From Bog-756 sp035531955 (GTDB lineage Bacteria > Actinomycetota > Acidimicrobiia > Acidimicrobiales > RAAP-2): DNA of 64,000 nucleotides. Under the pieces are notes generated by a model. That model was not told the origin of the DNA. It worked only from the letters and a program-made list of their open reading frames with translations, and did no database searches. The stretch lies in the NCBI GenBank assembly GCA_035531955.1, contig DATKRZ010000023.1, forward strand, positions 8,399 to 72,398. Reading direction: 5' to 3'. Of this stretch, positions 8,412 to 17,207 are shown one piece after another. Positions within the stretch are counted from its first letter, which is position 1; every line of letters starts with the position of its first letter. The position numbers and the translations under genes were made by a program.

Positions 8412-9710
8412 CTACAGAGTAGAGGGGGGACGGGACCGGCCCCGACCGGCAGCATCGCGCACCGCCGTCACCAATTCGGCGAGCGGAACCGTCCGCTGCG
8501 CTCCCGTCCCGCGCAGGGGCCGTACGGTCGCCGTCTCCGCGGCTACCTCCTCAGCCCGGACGATCACCGCCACCTGGGCACCGGAACGGTCGGCCGAGCG
8601 CAGCTGGGCCTTGAGCGACCGCCCGTCGAAGGCCCGGTCCGCCCGGAGCCCGGCCCGGCGCAGGGCGGCGGTCAGGTCCCGGGCCGACTCACCGCCGGCG
8701 TCATCGACCACGAAGGCATCGAGCGGCGTCGGGACGCCCGGGAACACCCCTTCGGCGTCGCAGGCCAGGAGCAGCCGCTCGATGCCGATCCCGACGCCGA
8801 TACCGGGTGTGGCCGGGCCACCGAGCATCTCCACCAGACCGTCGTAGCGGCCCCCTCCCCCGATGCCGTTCTGCGCCGCCTCGAGGGCCTCGGACGAGAA
8901 CTCGAAGGTGGTCCGGGTGTAGTAGTCGAATCCCCGCACCAGCCGGTGGTCGACGACGAAGGGGACACCCAGGGCACCGAGGCCGGCGCCGACCCGCTCG
9001 AAGTGGTGGCCGCACGGGTCGCACAGGTGGTCGATCAGCGCCGGGGCCCCGGCGGTGGCGGCCCGGCACTCGGGCCGCTTGCAGTCGAGGGCCCGGAGCG
9101 GATTGGCCTCCAGCCGCCCGCTGTGCTCCGGACAGAGCTGGTCGCGGTGTTCGGCCAGGTAGGCGCGGAGCACCTCGAGGTAGCCGGGACGGCACACCCC
9201 GTCGCCCATCGAATTGAGGCGGAGTCCGAAAGAGGCGAGGCCGAGGGAGCGGAAGAATCCGTCGGCCAGGGAAACGACTTCGACGTCCAGGTCCGGGTCC
9301 ACCGGCCCGAGGGCCTCGACCCCAAGTTGATGGTGCTGGCGGTACCGCCCGGCCTGGGGACGCTCGTAGCGGAAGGCAGGCGTGGCGTACCAGGCCTTCC
9401 AGGGTAACGGCGGCCGGTGCTGGACAAAGGCCCGGACGATCGGGGCCGTTCCCTCCGGGCGGAGGGCCAGGGCTCGGCCTCCTCGATCCTCGAACTCGTA
9501 CATCTCCTTGCCCACCACATCGCTGTCCTCTCCGATGCCCCGGCGGAACACCCTGACGTCCTCGAAGAGCGGGGTATGGGCCAGGCCGTAGCCGGCCCCC
9601 TCGACCTGGGAGGCGAAGGCAGACAACAGGAACTCCCACCGGGCCGACTCGGGCCACAACACATCGTGGGTGCCACTCGGGGCGCGCGCGGCCATCGGGT
9701 TGTCGGCCAT
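8412..9710 (-). CDS. hisS: Histidyl-tRNA synthetase
   Basis: A 432-residue class II synthetase that charges tRNA-His. Motif 1 (RWEFLLSAFASQVEGAGYGL), motif 2 around RYERPQAGRYRQHHQ, and the histidine-specific LVRGFDYYTRTTFEF segment (about residues 258-272) are present, as is motif 3 (GIGVGIGIERLLLA). The C-terminal anticodon-binding domain covers about 330-425. The start at 9710 follows the rel stop by six bases, and an AAGGA lying in the 3' end of rel can serve as its ribosome-binding site. The rel-hisS order is common in actinobacteria. Confidence 0.96.
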   Translation of the reverse strand: MADNPMAARAPSGTHDVLWPESARWEFLLSAFASQVEGAGYGLAHTPLFEDVRVFRRGIGEDSDVVGKEMYEFEDRGGRALALRPEGTAPIVRAFVQHRPPLPWKAWYATPAFRYERPQAGRYRQHHQLGVEALGPVDPDLDVEVVSLADGFFRSLGLASFGLRLNSMGDGVCRPGYLEVLRAYLAEHRDQLCPEHSGRLEANPLRALDCKRPECRAATAGAPALIDHLCDPCGHHFERVGAGLGALGVPFVVDHRLVRGFDYYTRTTFEFSSEALEAAQNGIGGGGRYDGLVEMLGGPATPGIGVGIGIERLLLACDAEGVFPGVPTPLDAFVVDDAGGESARDLTAALRRAGLRADRAFDGRSLKAQLRSADRSGAQVAVIVRAEEVAAETATVRPLRGTGAQRTVPLAELVTAVRDAAGRGRSRPPSTL

Positions 9711-9716
9711 CGGCGC

Positions 9717-12287
9717 TCAGTCCTTCTTCCCCGGGAGGATGCGGTACACGTCATAGACCGCATCGAGGTGCCTGATCAGATTCAGCACGGACTCGAGATG
9801 ACCCGGATCAGCCAGTTCCACGTCGAAACGCATCCGGCTGATCCGGTCCGGATCGGTCTGGGTGTTTGCGCTCACGATATTCAGATGGTGCTCGGAGACG
9901 ACCTTGGTCACGTCGGTCAGAAGCCGGGACCGGTCGATGGCCACCACCTCGATGGTGGCCACGAACACCGCCGAGGACCGGTGGTCCCACTCCACCTCGA
10001 TAAGGCGCTCACGGGAGCGGCTGGCCAGGGACGCCGCATTGGCGCAGTCGGCGCGGTGCACCGATACCCCGCGGCCCCGGGTCACGAAGCCGATGATCTC
10101 GTCGCCGGGGACAGGGGTGCAGCACCTCGACAGGCGGACCATGAGGTCGTCGAGACCCTCGACGTAGACCCCGACGGCCGAGCCCCGTCCCGGACGCTGG
10201 GCGGTCGGCTGCTGGCGGGCGGTAACCGGGAGCTGCTCCTCGTAGACACCGCCGCGCAGGTCGCGGAGCATCCGTTGGGCCACGGCCCTGGCCGATATCC
10301 GGTTGTCGCCGATGGCCGCGTGGAGCGCGTCGAGGTCGGCGTAATTCATGGTGGTGGCGAGGTCGCCCAGTGCATTCTCCGACGCCAGTTTCTGGACGGG
10401 CAGCCCCTCCCGCCGCAATTCCTTGATCAGCTCTTCGCGGCCCAGCTCGATGGCGTCTTCCCTGCGTTCGCGGGAGAACCACTGGCGGATCTTCGCCCTG
10501 GCCCGGGAGGAGGCCACCATGCCCAACCAGTCGCGCGACGGGCCGGCGGTGGGCGCCTTGGAGGTGAAGATCTCCACCGTGTCGGCCGAATTGAGCTTGG
10601 TGTCGAGGGGTACGAGGCGCCCGTTGACCTTGGCCCCGATGCAGCGGTGACCGACCTCGGTGTGGATCGAGTAGGCGAAGTCGACCGGCGTGGCGTTGGC
10701 CGCCAAGGCGATGACCTTGCCCTTGGGGGTGAACACGTAGACCTCGTCCTCCTCGAGGTCGAGCTTCAGGGCCTCGAGGAACTCGATGGGGTCAGTGGTC
10801 TCATTCTGGAAGTCGACGATGCGCTGCATCCACTCGACCTCTGCCGTGGTCGAGGAGGTCTCCTTGGCCAGGGCCAACAGCTCCGCTCGCCGATCGCGTT
10901 CGGCCATCTCGGCGCGCTGGGCCGGAGTGATGGCCGAGCCCTTCCGACCGCTGTCGGCCGGGGCCCGAGGCGGGGCCACCTTGGCGGCGGTCTTGGTGGC
11001 GGTCTTGGTGGCTGCCAAGGTGCCGCGCCCCTTGGTTCCCGACGGACGGGTGCCGTCCTTGGCTTCCTTGGCGTCCTTGGCGTCCTTGGCCTCCTTGGCC
11101 ACCTTGGCGGCGACGCCTCCCCGTTCGGGTCGGGCGGGGTTCTCCTTGTAGCCCCAGTGGGCGGCGATCCCGTACTCGGCCCGTCGGTGCATCTCGTGGG
11201 TACGGACCTGGACCTCGATGGGCTTTCCGTCGAGACCGATGACGGTGGTGTGCAGGGACTGGTAGAGGTTGAACTTGGGCGAGTTGATGTAGTCCTTGAA
11301 TCGGCCCTGCACCGGAGGCCAGATTGCATGGATCGACCCCAGCGCGGCCCAACAGTCCTTTTCCGACTCGACGATGACCCGGATTCCGACCAGGTCGTAG
11401 AGGTCGTCGAATTCCTTGCCGCGCACCACCATCTTCTCGTAGATGCTCCACAGGTGCTTTGGCCGGCCGGTCACCTCGGCATTCACCCCCGACGCGGCCA
11501 GCCGCTCCCGTACCGCAACCAGCACCCGGGCCAGGAACTCATCGCGCAGCGGGGCCCGGCTGGCCACCATCTGCTCGATCTCCGCGTACGGCTTGGAGTG
11601 CAGGGTGGCGAAGGCCAGGTCCTCCAATTGCCACTTGACCTCCTGGATGCCCAGGCGGTGGGCAAGCGGGGCATAGATGTCCAGCGTCTCCTGGGCCGTT
11701 CGTCGCTGCTTCCATTCCGGCATCACCGCCAGCGTCCGCATGTTGTGGAGGCGGTCGGCCAGCTTGATGATCAACACCCGCCAGTCGTTGGCCATGGCCA
11801 CCAGCATCTTGCGCACCGTGGCGGCCTGCTGGGCCTCCTTCGAGTCGAACTGGAGTCGGTCAAGCTTGGTGACCCCGTCGACGATGAGCGCCACCGCCGG
11901 GCCGAAGTCACGGTCGATCAGCTCAGTGGTCACCCCCGTGTCCTCGACCGCGTCGTGGAGCAACGCCGCCGCCACCGTCTGGGAGTCCAGTCCGAGGTCG
12001 GCGACGATCCCGGCCACGGCGATCGGGTGGGTGACGTAGGGCTCGCCGGACCGACGACGCTGTCCGGCGTGGGCGACGGTGGCCGTCTCCGCGGCGCGCA
12101 CGATCAAGGAGGTGTCATCCCCCGGGTGCCGGCGCAGGAAGGACTGGATCACCGGCATCAGAAGCCTGGCCTCGTCGGCAGGCAACGACGAGCCGGCGAA
12201 GTACTCCTCACCGGAGGCCGCCTCACCCGAGGCCGCCTCACCGGATGCCGCGGTCCCTTCAGCAGGGACTGGTGTGGCCAGAGCCAT
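9717..12287 (-). CDS. rel: Bifunctional (p)ppGpp synthetase/hydrolase
   Basis: An 856-residue RelA/SpoT homologue controlling the stringent response. The HD hydrolase domain is intact (H73; H111-D112 in LLHDAVED; D177 in KLADRLHN), so hydrolysis is expected. The synthetase domain (about 270-380) has the TGRPKHLWSIYEKM and GRFKDYIN segments characteristic of bifunctional Rel. TGS lies at about 512-575, a CC/zinc-finger region (RLSRCCTPVPGD) at about 718-750, and ACT at about 774-850. Residues 388-470 form an Ala/Lys-rich low-complexity insert that makes the protein longer than typical actinobacterial Rel. A possible leaderless promoter sits directly before the ATG. Confidence 0.96.
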   Translation of the reverse strand: MALATPVPAEGTAASGEAASGEAASGEEYFAGSSLPADEARLLMPVIQSFLRRHPGDDTSLIVRAAETATVAHAGQRRRSGEPYVTHPIAVAGIVADLGLDSQTVAAALLHDAVEDTGVTTELIDRDFGPAVALIVDGVTKLDRLQFDSKEAQQAATVRKMLVAMANDWRVLIIKLADRLHNMRTLAVMPEWKQRRTAQETLDIYAPLAHRLGIQEVKWQLEDLAFATLHSKPYAEIEQMVASRAPLRDEFLARVLVAVRERLAASGVNAEVTGRPKHLWSIYEKMVVRGKEFDDLYDLVGIRVIVESEKDCWAALGSIHAIWPPVQGRFKDYINSPKFNLYQSLHTTVIGLDGKPIEVQVRTHEMHRRAEYGIAAHWGYKENPARPERGGVAAKVAKEAKDAKDAKEAKDGTRPSGTKGRGTLAATKTATKTAAKVAPPRAPADSGRKGSAITPAQRAEMAERDRRAELLALAKETSSTTAEVEWMQRIVDFQNETTDPIEFLEALKLDLEEDEVYVFTPKGKVIALAANATPVDFAYSIHTEVGHRCIGAKVNGRLVPLDTKLNSADTVEIFTSKAPTAGPSRDWLGMVASSRARAKIRQWFSRERREDAIELGREELIKELRREGLPVQKLASENALGDLATTMNYADLDALHAAIGDNRISARAVAQRMLRDLRGGVYEEQLPVTARQQPTAQRPGRGSAVGVYVEGLDDLMVRLSRCCTPVPGDEIIGFVTRGRGVSVHRADCANAASLASRSRERLIEVEWDHRSSAVFVATIEVVAIDRSRLLTDVTKVVSEHHLNIVSANTQTDPDRISRMRFDVELADPGHLESVLNLIRHLDAVYDVYRILPGKKD

Positions 12288-12299
12288 CCCTACACGGTA
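12288..12299 (-). promoter_or_regulatory. Candidate leaderless -10 element of rel
   Basis: On the minus strand TACCGT (12294-12299) is followed by exactly six bases and then the rel ATG. Transcription would start at or within a base of the A of ATG. There is no convincing Shine-Dalgarno sequence. No good -35 was seen. Confidence 0.4.
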
Positions 12300-12373
12300 C
12301 CCGTCGAAGCCGCCGCACCGGGTACCTTCCGGCCCTCAGGCCCCGCTCCGGAGGGTCGGTCCTCCCCTGCCGG

Positions 12374-13810
12374 TCAGCGCCGCTTCCGCTTGCCGCCCTT
12401 TCCCTTGCGGGGACGGGGCGGCGGGCGGTTTCCGCCCGGTCGGGTGGACCCCGACGGTGCTCCCCCGTCCGACGACCTGGACCCACCCGGTGAGGAGGGA
12501 GCTGATGCAGCGGCCGGCCGCCCTGCAGCGGTGGCCGGACTCCCCTTTGCCTGTCGGGACGAGGCCGCCGCCCCGGGCCGGATGACCCCTGACGACTGGG
12601 CCCGAGCCCGACCCGCGGACCGCCCGCCGGCGGCGGTGCCGGCCATGGCCGCGGCGGCAGCCGGCGTCAGCACGCCTGCCCGCTCGCCACGGGTCTCGAG
12701 CCGCTGACGGATGGTCACATAGCGGGGCTCCCGCTCCTTCATCCACGCCAGGAGCGGCGAGGCGATGAAGATGGAGGAGTAGGCGCCACTGGTCAGTCCG
12801 ATCACCAGGGCCAACCCGAAGTCCTGCAGCGAGGTGGCCCCCAGGACGAAGGAGCCCACCACCAGGACCGAGAGCACCGGGATGATCGCCACCAAGGAGG
12901 TGTTGATGGACCGGGCCAGCGTCTGGTTCATCGACAGGTTGACCATGTCCGAGTAGGTGATGCGGCCGGAGGCGCCGAGCCCCTTGGCGTTCTCCCGTAT
13001 TCGGTCGAAGACGACCACCGTGTCGTAGAGCGAATAGCCCAGCACGGTGAGTACGGCGATAACCGTGTCGGGGGTGACTTGGAATCCGGTCAGCGAGTAG
13101 ATGCCGACCGTCACCAGGATGTCGTGGATCACGGCAGCGATGGCGGCGACGGCCATCTTGAACTCGAAGCGGGCGGAGATGTACAGGGTCACCGCGATGA
13201 AGAACACGATCAGCGCTTCGATGGCCTTCCTGGTGACCTGGCCGCCCCAGGTCGGACCCACATCGTTGAAGTTGACGTTGTTCGGCGAGGTGTTCGCGGC
13301 TTTGGCCAGCGCATCCTGGACGGCGTTCTCGATTTGGGTCCGCTCCGCCACCGGCTTCGAGTTGAGGTCCACCTGGACCTCTATCTGCTTGGAGTGGTTG
13401 ATCTGATTGGTCAGCTGCACGACGGTGGGCTGGGCCACCCCTGCCGACTCCACGGCCGCGGTGGCCTGGGCGACGGTGAGGGTCGGCGAGGTGACCAGCC
13501 AGGACTGGCCGCCCTTGAAGTCGATGCCCAGGTTGAGCCCCCTGGTACCCAAGGAGACCACGCCGAGGAGGATGACCAGGGCCGAGGCCGCGAACCACCA
13601 TTTGCGGCGGCCGATGAAGTCGAATGAGGTCTCACCCCGGTAGAGGCGGACGAGCACATTGTGACGCTTCTCGCCCCGCTCCTCCCGTTCCTGCTCCGCG
13701 GCGGCGAAGCCGAGCTCCTCGCCGAAGGCCTCCTCGAGGTCAGCCGCCTGGTCCGGATCGGAGAGACCCCGGCCGTTGTCACCGGTGCCGTTGTCGCGTC
13801 GGGGGCTCAT
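12374..13810 (-). CDS. secF: Protein translocase subunit SecF with long basic tail
   Basis: A 478-residue membrane component of the SecDF complex, which uses the proton gradient to assist Sec export. It has an N-terminal cytoplasmic stretch, TM1 (about 70-92), a periplasmic loop beginning NLGIDFKGG, and five further membrane segments (about 205-370) with the VLGYSLYDTVVVFDRIREN motif. About 100 residues after the last membrane segment are low-complexity and end in RPRKGKGGKRKRR. This tail is expected in the cytoplasm. The ATG overlaps the secD stop by four bases. Most SecF proteins are near 300-400 residues; the tail explains the excess. Confidence 0.95.
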   Translation of the reverse strand: MSPRRDNGTGDNGRGLSDPDQAADLEEAFGEELGFAAAEQEREERGEKRHNVLVRLYRGETSFDFIGRRKWWFAASALVILLGVVSLGTRGLNLGIDFKGGQSWLVTSPTLTVAQATAAVESAGVAQPTVVQLTNQINHSKQIEVQVDLNSKPVAERTQIENAVQDALAKAANTSPNNVNFNDVGPTWGGQVTRKAIEALIVFFIAVTLYISARFEFKMAVAAIAAVIHDILVTVGIYSLTGFQVTPDTVIAVLTVLGYSLYDTVVVFDRIRENAKGLGASGRITYSDMVNLSMNQTLARSINTSLVAIIPVLSVLVVGSFVLGATSLQDFGLALVIGLTSGAYSSIFIASPLLAWMKEREPRYVTIRQRLETRGERAGVLTPAAAAAMAGTAAGGRSAGRARAQSSGVIRPGAAASSRQAKGSPATAAGRPAAASAPSSPGGSRSSDGGAPSGSTRPGGNRPPPRPRKGKGGKRKRR

Positions 13811-15315
13811 TGGGTCGCCGCCGGAACACCGAGGCCACTGGCCATGCTCATGGTGCTCACCTCCCCACCGCCGCGCCGCTGGCCCAACAGGATCACGAAG
13901 GGCCGGGTGAAGGTGTAGGTGAGGACGACGTCAAGGATGGTGGAGATCCCGAGGAAGAGTGCGAAGCCCTTGACCGGTCCGACGGAGATGAAGTACAAGA
14001 TGGCAGCGCCCAGCAGCGAGACGGCGTCCGCCGCCAGCACGGTGCGGAAGGCGCTGGCGAAGCCCTTGTCCACGCTGCTCCGGATGGTACGGCCACTGCG
14101 GGCCTCGTCCTTCAGCCGTTCGAAATAGACGATATACGAGTCGACGGTGATACCCACCGACACGATGATGCCGATGATGCCGGCCAGGTCGATGGTGGTA
14201 CCGAGGGTCTGGCCCATAATGGCGATGATCGCCCACAGCGCGGCCCCGGTCACCGCCAGGCCGGCCACCACTACCACCCCGAGTATCCGGTAGTAGAAGA
14301 TCATGTAGAGCATGACCAGGGCCAGACCGGCCAGTCCCGACAGGAGCCCGGCCTGGAGCGAGGCCTTACCCAGGGTCGGCGACACCGTCTGCACGGTGAG
14401 CCGGTCGAGCTTCACCGGCAGGGCGCCGAAGTTGAGATCGGTGGCCAGGGCCTTGGCCTGGTCCTCGGTGAAGTTCCCCGAGATCTGCACCTGCCCTCCG
14501 AAGCCGGTCGGGCTCTGCTGGGACGGCTGGGTGATGGGAGCGGAGATGACCTGGCCGTCGAGGTCGATGGCGATGATGGCGTGGAACTGCTGGGCGGCAA
14601 GCGTGTCCCAAGCACTGCTGCCCTGGCCGTTGAGCTGCATGTTGACCACCCACTGACCGGTCTGGAGCTGAGCGGTGGCCGAGTGCACTCCGGTGCCGGA
14701 GAGGCCTGCCGGACCGAGCACGTAGCGGCCGTTGACCGCAGCCGCTCCGGTGCCCGGCAACAGGACCACCGAGTGCACGGCATCGTTCTCCGAGGTGGTG
14801 GTCGGGTAGGGCGCGAACTGGGGGTCCGGCGGCGGGGTCGCGGTCGCCTGTCCACTGCTGGTGTTCACTTTCAGATTTCCGGCGGACAGCGCGGAGGTCG
14901 GTGCACAGGCGGTCGGCAACGGACCGGTGTTGGGCGTCTGACCTTTGGCCACCGTGAGCGACGGCGCATAGCAGAGCGCGGGTCGGAAGAAGAGTTGACC
15001 GGTGTTGCCCAGGGTCTTGAGGATCTGCTGCGAGTTCTTCGCCCCGGGGATGGACACCGAGATCTGGTTCTTCCCCTGGCTGTCCACGGTTGCACCGGTG
15101 GTGCCGGTGTTGACCCGGTTGTTGAGAATGGTCACGATGGTGTCGAGCTCGGCCGAGTTGACGCTGGTATGGGTCTGATAGACAACGGCCAGGCCGCCGT
15201 CCAGGTCGAGGCCGAGCTTCGGGCTCCAACCGGCGGCCAGGGTGGCGCTCAAGGCGATTACCACGATGCCCACCACCGAAAGCAGACTGATCCACAGCGA
15301 ACGCTTGTTCTTCAT
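13807..15315 (-). CDS. secD: Protein translocase subunit SecD
   Basis: A 502-residue partner of SecF in Sec-dependent export. TM1 is at about 7-28, then PKLGLDLDGGLAVVYQ opens the large exported P1 domain (to about 320), which includes a Pro/Thr-rich insertion around 150-170. Five C-terminal membrane segments include the conserved IGIIVSVGITVDSYIVYFERLKDEARSG region, with the Asp expected in the proton path. It starts six bases after the yajC stop and ends overlapping secF by ATGA, so yajC, secD and secF form one translational unit. Confidence 0.96.
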   Translation of the reverse strand: MKNKRSLWISLLSVVGIVVIALSATLAAGWSPKLGLDLDGGLAVVYQTHTSVNSAELDTIVTILNNRVNTGTTGATVDSQGKNQISVSIPGAKNSQQILKTLGNTGQLFFRPALCYAPSLTVAKGQTPNTGPLPTACAPTSALSAGNLKVNTSSGQATATPPPDPQFAPYPTTTSENDAVHSVVLLPGTGAAAVNGRYVLGPAGLSGTGVHSATAQLQTGQWVVNMQLNGQGSSAWDTLAAQQFHAIIAIDLDGQVISAPITQPSQQSPTGFGGQVQISGNFTEDQAKALATDLNFGALPVKLDRLTVQTVSPTLGKASLQAGLLSGLAGLALVMLYMIFYYRILGVVVVAGLAVTGAALWAIIAIMGQTLGTTIDLAGIIGIIVSVGITVDSYIVYFERLKDEARSGRTIRSSVDKGFASAFRTVLAADAVSLLGAAILYFISVGPVKGFALFLGISTILDVVLTYTFTRPFVILLGQRRGGGEVSTMSMASGLGVPAATQ

Positions 15316-15321
15316 CGCGCC

Positions 15322-16008
15322 TCAGATGATCGGCGGACCGTCGAGGCCGTCTTGCTCATCGCCCTCGTTGGCCTTCCTGCCCCTTCTCGATCGGCGACCG
15401 TTGGCGGCGGAGCGGCCCCCGACCCCTCCGCCCTCGGCCCCGGATCCCCCCTCCACCTCTGCGGCGCCGTCGGAGTCGTGGTCGTCGGAGTCGTGGTGGT
15501 CGGAGTCGTGGTCGTCGGAGTCGTGGTGGTCTGAGTCGTGGTCGTCTGAGTCGTGGTGGTCTGAGTCGTGATCGTCCGAGTCGTGGCCGCCCGATGACCC
15601 CGTGCCGGTCCCTAGGGCCTCGGGTTCGTGGTCCTCGTCGGCCTCGTCGTACTCCTGGTCGTCCGGCTCCGGTTCGTCGTCCGGCTCCGGCCCCGGTTCC
15701 TCCAGCCGGCGGAGCACGTACTGCCGGAGGACGACGAACGAGGCTCCGACACTCGTCTCCAGGGTCACCCGGTCACCGTCGATGTCGATGACGTGGCCGA
15801 CGATGCCTCCGGCGGTCAGCACCTCGTCGCCGACGTCGAAGGTATTGCTCTGCTCGCGCGCCGCTTTGGCCTTGCGCTGCCGGGGCCGGTAGAACAAGAA
15901 GTAGAAGCCGGCAGCGATGGCGGCGTAGAGGATCAGGATGGAGGCGTTGCCGCTCGACTTCTGCGCCGCGGCACCCAGGAGGGGCGCGGCCAACGCCAGC
16001 ACGGCCAT
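15322..16008 (-). CDS. yajC: YajC, Sec accessory subunit with acidic His-Asp-Ser repeat tail
   Basis: A 228-residue protein from ATG at 16008 (MAVLALAAPLLG). A single membrane segment lies at about 17-36 (ILILYAAIAAGFYFLFYRPRQRK), then the YajC core (VGDEVLTAGGIVGHVIDIDGDRVTLET). The core is normal, but residues after about 105 form an acidic region and about 40 residues of HDSDD/HDSDH pentapeptides, followed by a basic end. A longer frame upstream would run into tgt and is not needed. YajC is usually near 100 residues, so the extension doubles it. It is the first gene of the yajC-secD-secF unit. Confidence 0.92.
   Translation of the reverse strand: MAVLALAAPLLGAAAQKSSGNASILILYAAIAAGFYFLFYRPRQRKAKAAREQSNTFDVGDEVLTAGGIVGHVIDIDGDRVTLETSVGASFVVLRQYVLRRLEEPGPEPDDEPEPDDQEYDEADEDHEPEALGTGTGSSGGHDSDDHDSDHHDSDDHDSDHHDSDDHDSDHHDSDDHDSDGAAEVEGGSGAEGGGVGGRSAANGRRSRRGRKANEGDEQDGLDGPPII
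15473..15592. repeat. 15-bp coding tandem repeat, eight units (yajC tail)
   Basis: Eight 15-bp units beginning gagtcgtgg alternate between gtcgtc(g/t) and gtggtc(g/t) endings, giving a 30-bp higher-order period. They encode the alternating HDSDD and HDSDH pentapeptides. The unit preserves the frame, so copy number can change without disrupting YajC. Confidence 0.92.
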
Positions 16009-16091
16009 CAGCGTGGGTCGGGGGATGGGATGGGCGTCGGCACAGCGGTCTGACACTAGCCCAGGCCTGCTGCGGGCAGGTGCCGCCTCCC

Positions 16092-17207
16092 TCAGGCGTT
16101 CCACACCTCGGCCGTGGATGACCTCAGGGCGTCGAACCGGCCCTCGGCGATGGCCGTGCGGGCCTCGGCCATCAGCCCGAAGATGAAGGCCAGATTGTGG
16201 ATGCTCAAGAGGCGCCAGGCGGTCGGCTCCCCCACGCCCAGCAGGTGCCGAAGGTAGCCCCTCGACCACCTGGCGCAGGTGGAGCAGCCGCACGATCCGT
16301 CGAGCGGTCGGTCATCACCGGCATGGACGGCGTTGCGCAGGTTGAGCCGTCCGCCGGCGGTGAGGATGGCGCCGTGGCGACCCATCCGGGTGGGTGCCAC
16401 GCAGTCGAACTGGTCGACCCCGAGGGCCACCGCCTCCAGGAGCCCGACCGGGTCGCCCACGCCCATCAGGTATCGGGGGCGATCGGCGGGCAGATGAGGA
16501 ACCGTGGCCACAAGCGCCTCCAGCATGGCGTCGCGCGGCTCGCCGACCGAGAGACCGCCGATGGCGTAGCCGTCGAACCCGATCTCGACCGTGCGCAGGG
16601 CGCTCTCCGTCCGAAGGGCCGGGTCGGTGCCCCCCTGGACGATGCCGAAGAGGGCCTGGCCCTCCGGCTTCGCTTCGAGCTCCCGGTGGCGGTGGCGGGC
16701 CCGGCCGGCCCAGTCGGCGGTGCGCCGGACGGCGACCCGCACCGCCTCGTCCGAGGCGGGCAGGGTGGTGCAGACGTCGAGCACCATCTGGATGTCGGCT
16801 CCGATCAGCCCCTGGGCCTCGACGGCCGACTCCGGGGTCACCCGAACCCGGGCGCCGTCGTAGACGGAAGCGAAGGTGATCCCGTCGTCGTCGACTTCCG
16901 GGTGGAGCGAGTGCACCTGGTAGCCGCCGGAGTCGGTCAGGGTGTGCCCCTCCCACCCGGTGAACCGGTTCAGGCCGCCCAGGCGGGCCACCGTCTCCGC
17001 CCCAGGGCGCAGCATCAGATGGAATGCGTTGGCCAGGACCAGGTCGGCACCCAGCATTGCCAAGTCGGCGCTGTCCAGGGCCTTGACTGCTCCCCGGGTG
17101 CCTACCGGCATGAACGAGGGGACGGGATAGGAGCCCCGTGCCGTGTGCACCACCCCGGTCCGGGCGGTCCCGTCGGTGGCCGAGAGCTCCACCCGGGCCC
17201 CGCTCAC
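16092..17207 (-). CDS. tgt: Queuine tRNA-ribosyltransferase
   Basis: A 371-residue enzyme that exchanges guanine 34 for preQ1 in GUN anticodons. The GTG at 17207 overlaps the queA stop (GTGA), which decides the start; a longer frame inside queA is rejected. Substrate-binding DSGGYQV, the GGLSVGE loop, and the catalytic region DCVAPTRMGRHG containing the nucleophilic Asp are present. The zinc ligands CGCSTC plus a downstream His (SIHNLAF) are complete. Together with queA it gives two steps of queuosine synthesis. preQ1 biosynthesis genes are not in the window. Confidence 0.95.
   Translation of the reverse strand: MSGARVELSATDGTARTGVVHTARGSYPVPSFMPVGTRGAVKALDSADLAMLGADLVLANAFHLMLRPGAETVARLGGLNRFTGWEGHTLTDSGGYQVHSLHPEVDDDGITFASVYDGARVRVTPESAVEAQGLIGADIQMVLDVCTTLPASDEAVRVAVRRTADWAGRARHRHRELEAKPEGQALFGIVQGGTDPALRTESALRTVEIGFDGYAIGGLSVGEPRDAMLEALVATVPHLPADRPRYLMGVGDPVGLLEAVALGVDQFDCVAPTRMGRHGAILTAGGRLNLRNAVHAGDDRPLDGSCGCSTCARWSRGYLRHLLGVGEPTAWRLLSIHNLAFIFGLMAEARTAIAEGRFDALRSSTAEVWNA

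Noticed and set aside
9417..12707. Plus-strand open frame of about 1100 codons
   Set aside because: It is antisense to hisS and rel, whose motifs are unmistakable.
13624..15534. Plus-strand open frame opposite secD and secF
   Set aside because: Composition and position show a shadow of the secD gene; no family features.
16009..16293. N-terminal extension of the yajC frame
   Set aside because: It overlaps tgt, is low-complexity, and the membrane segment expected near the YajC start follows the ATG at 16008.
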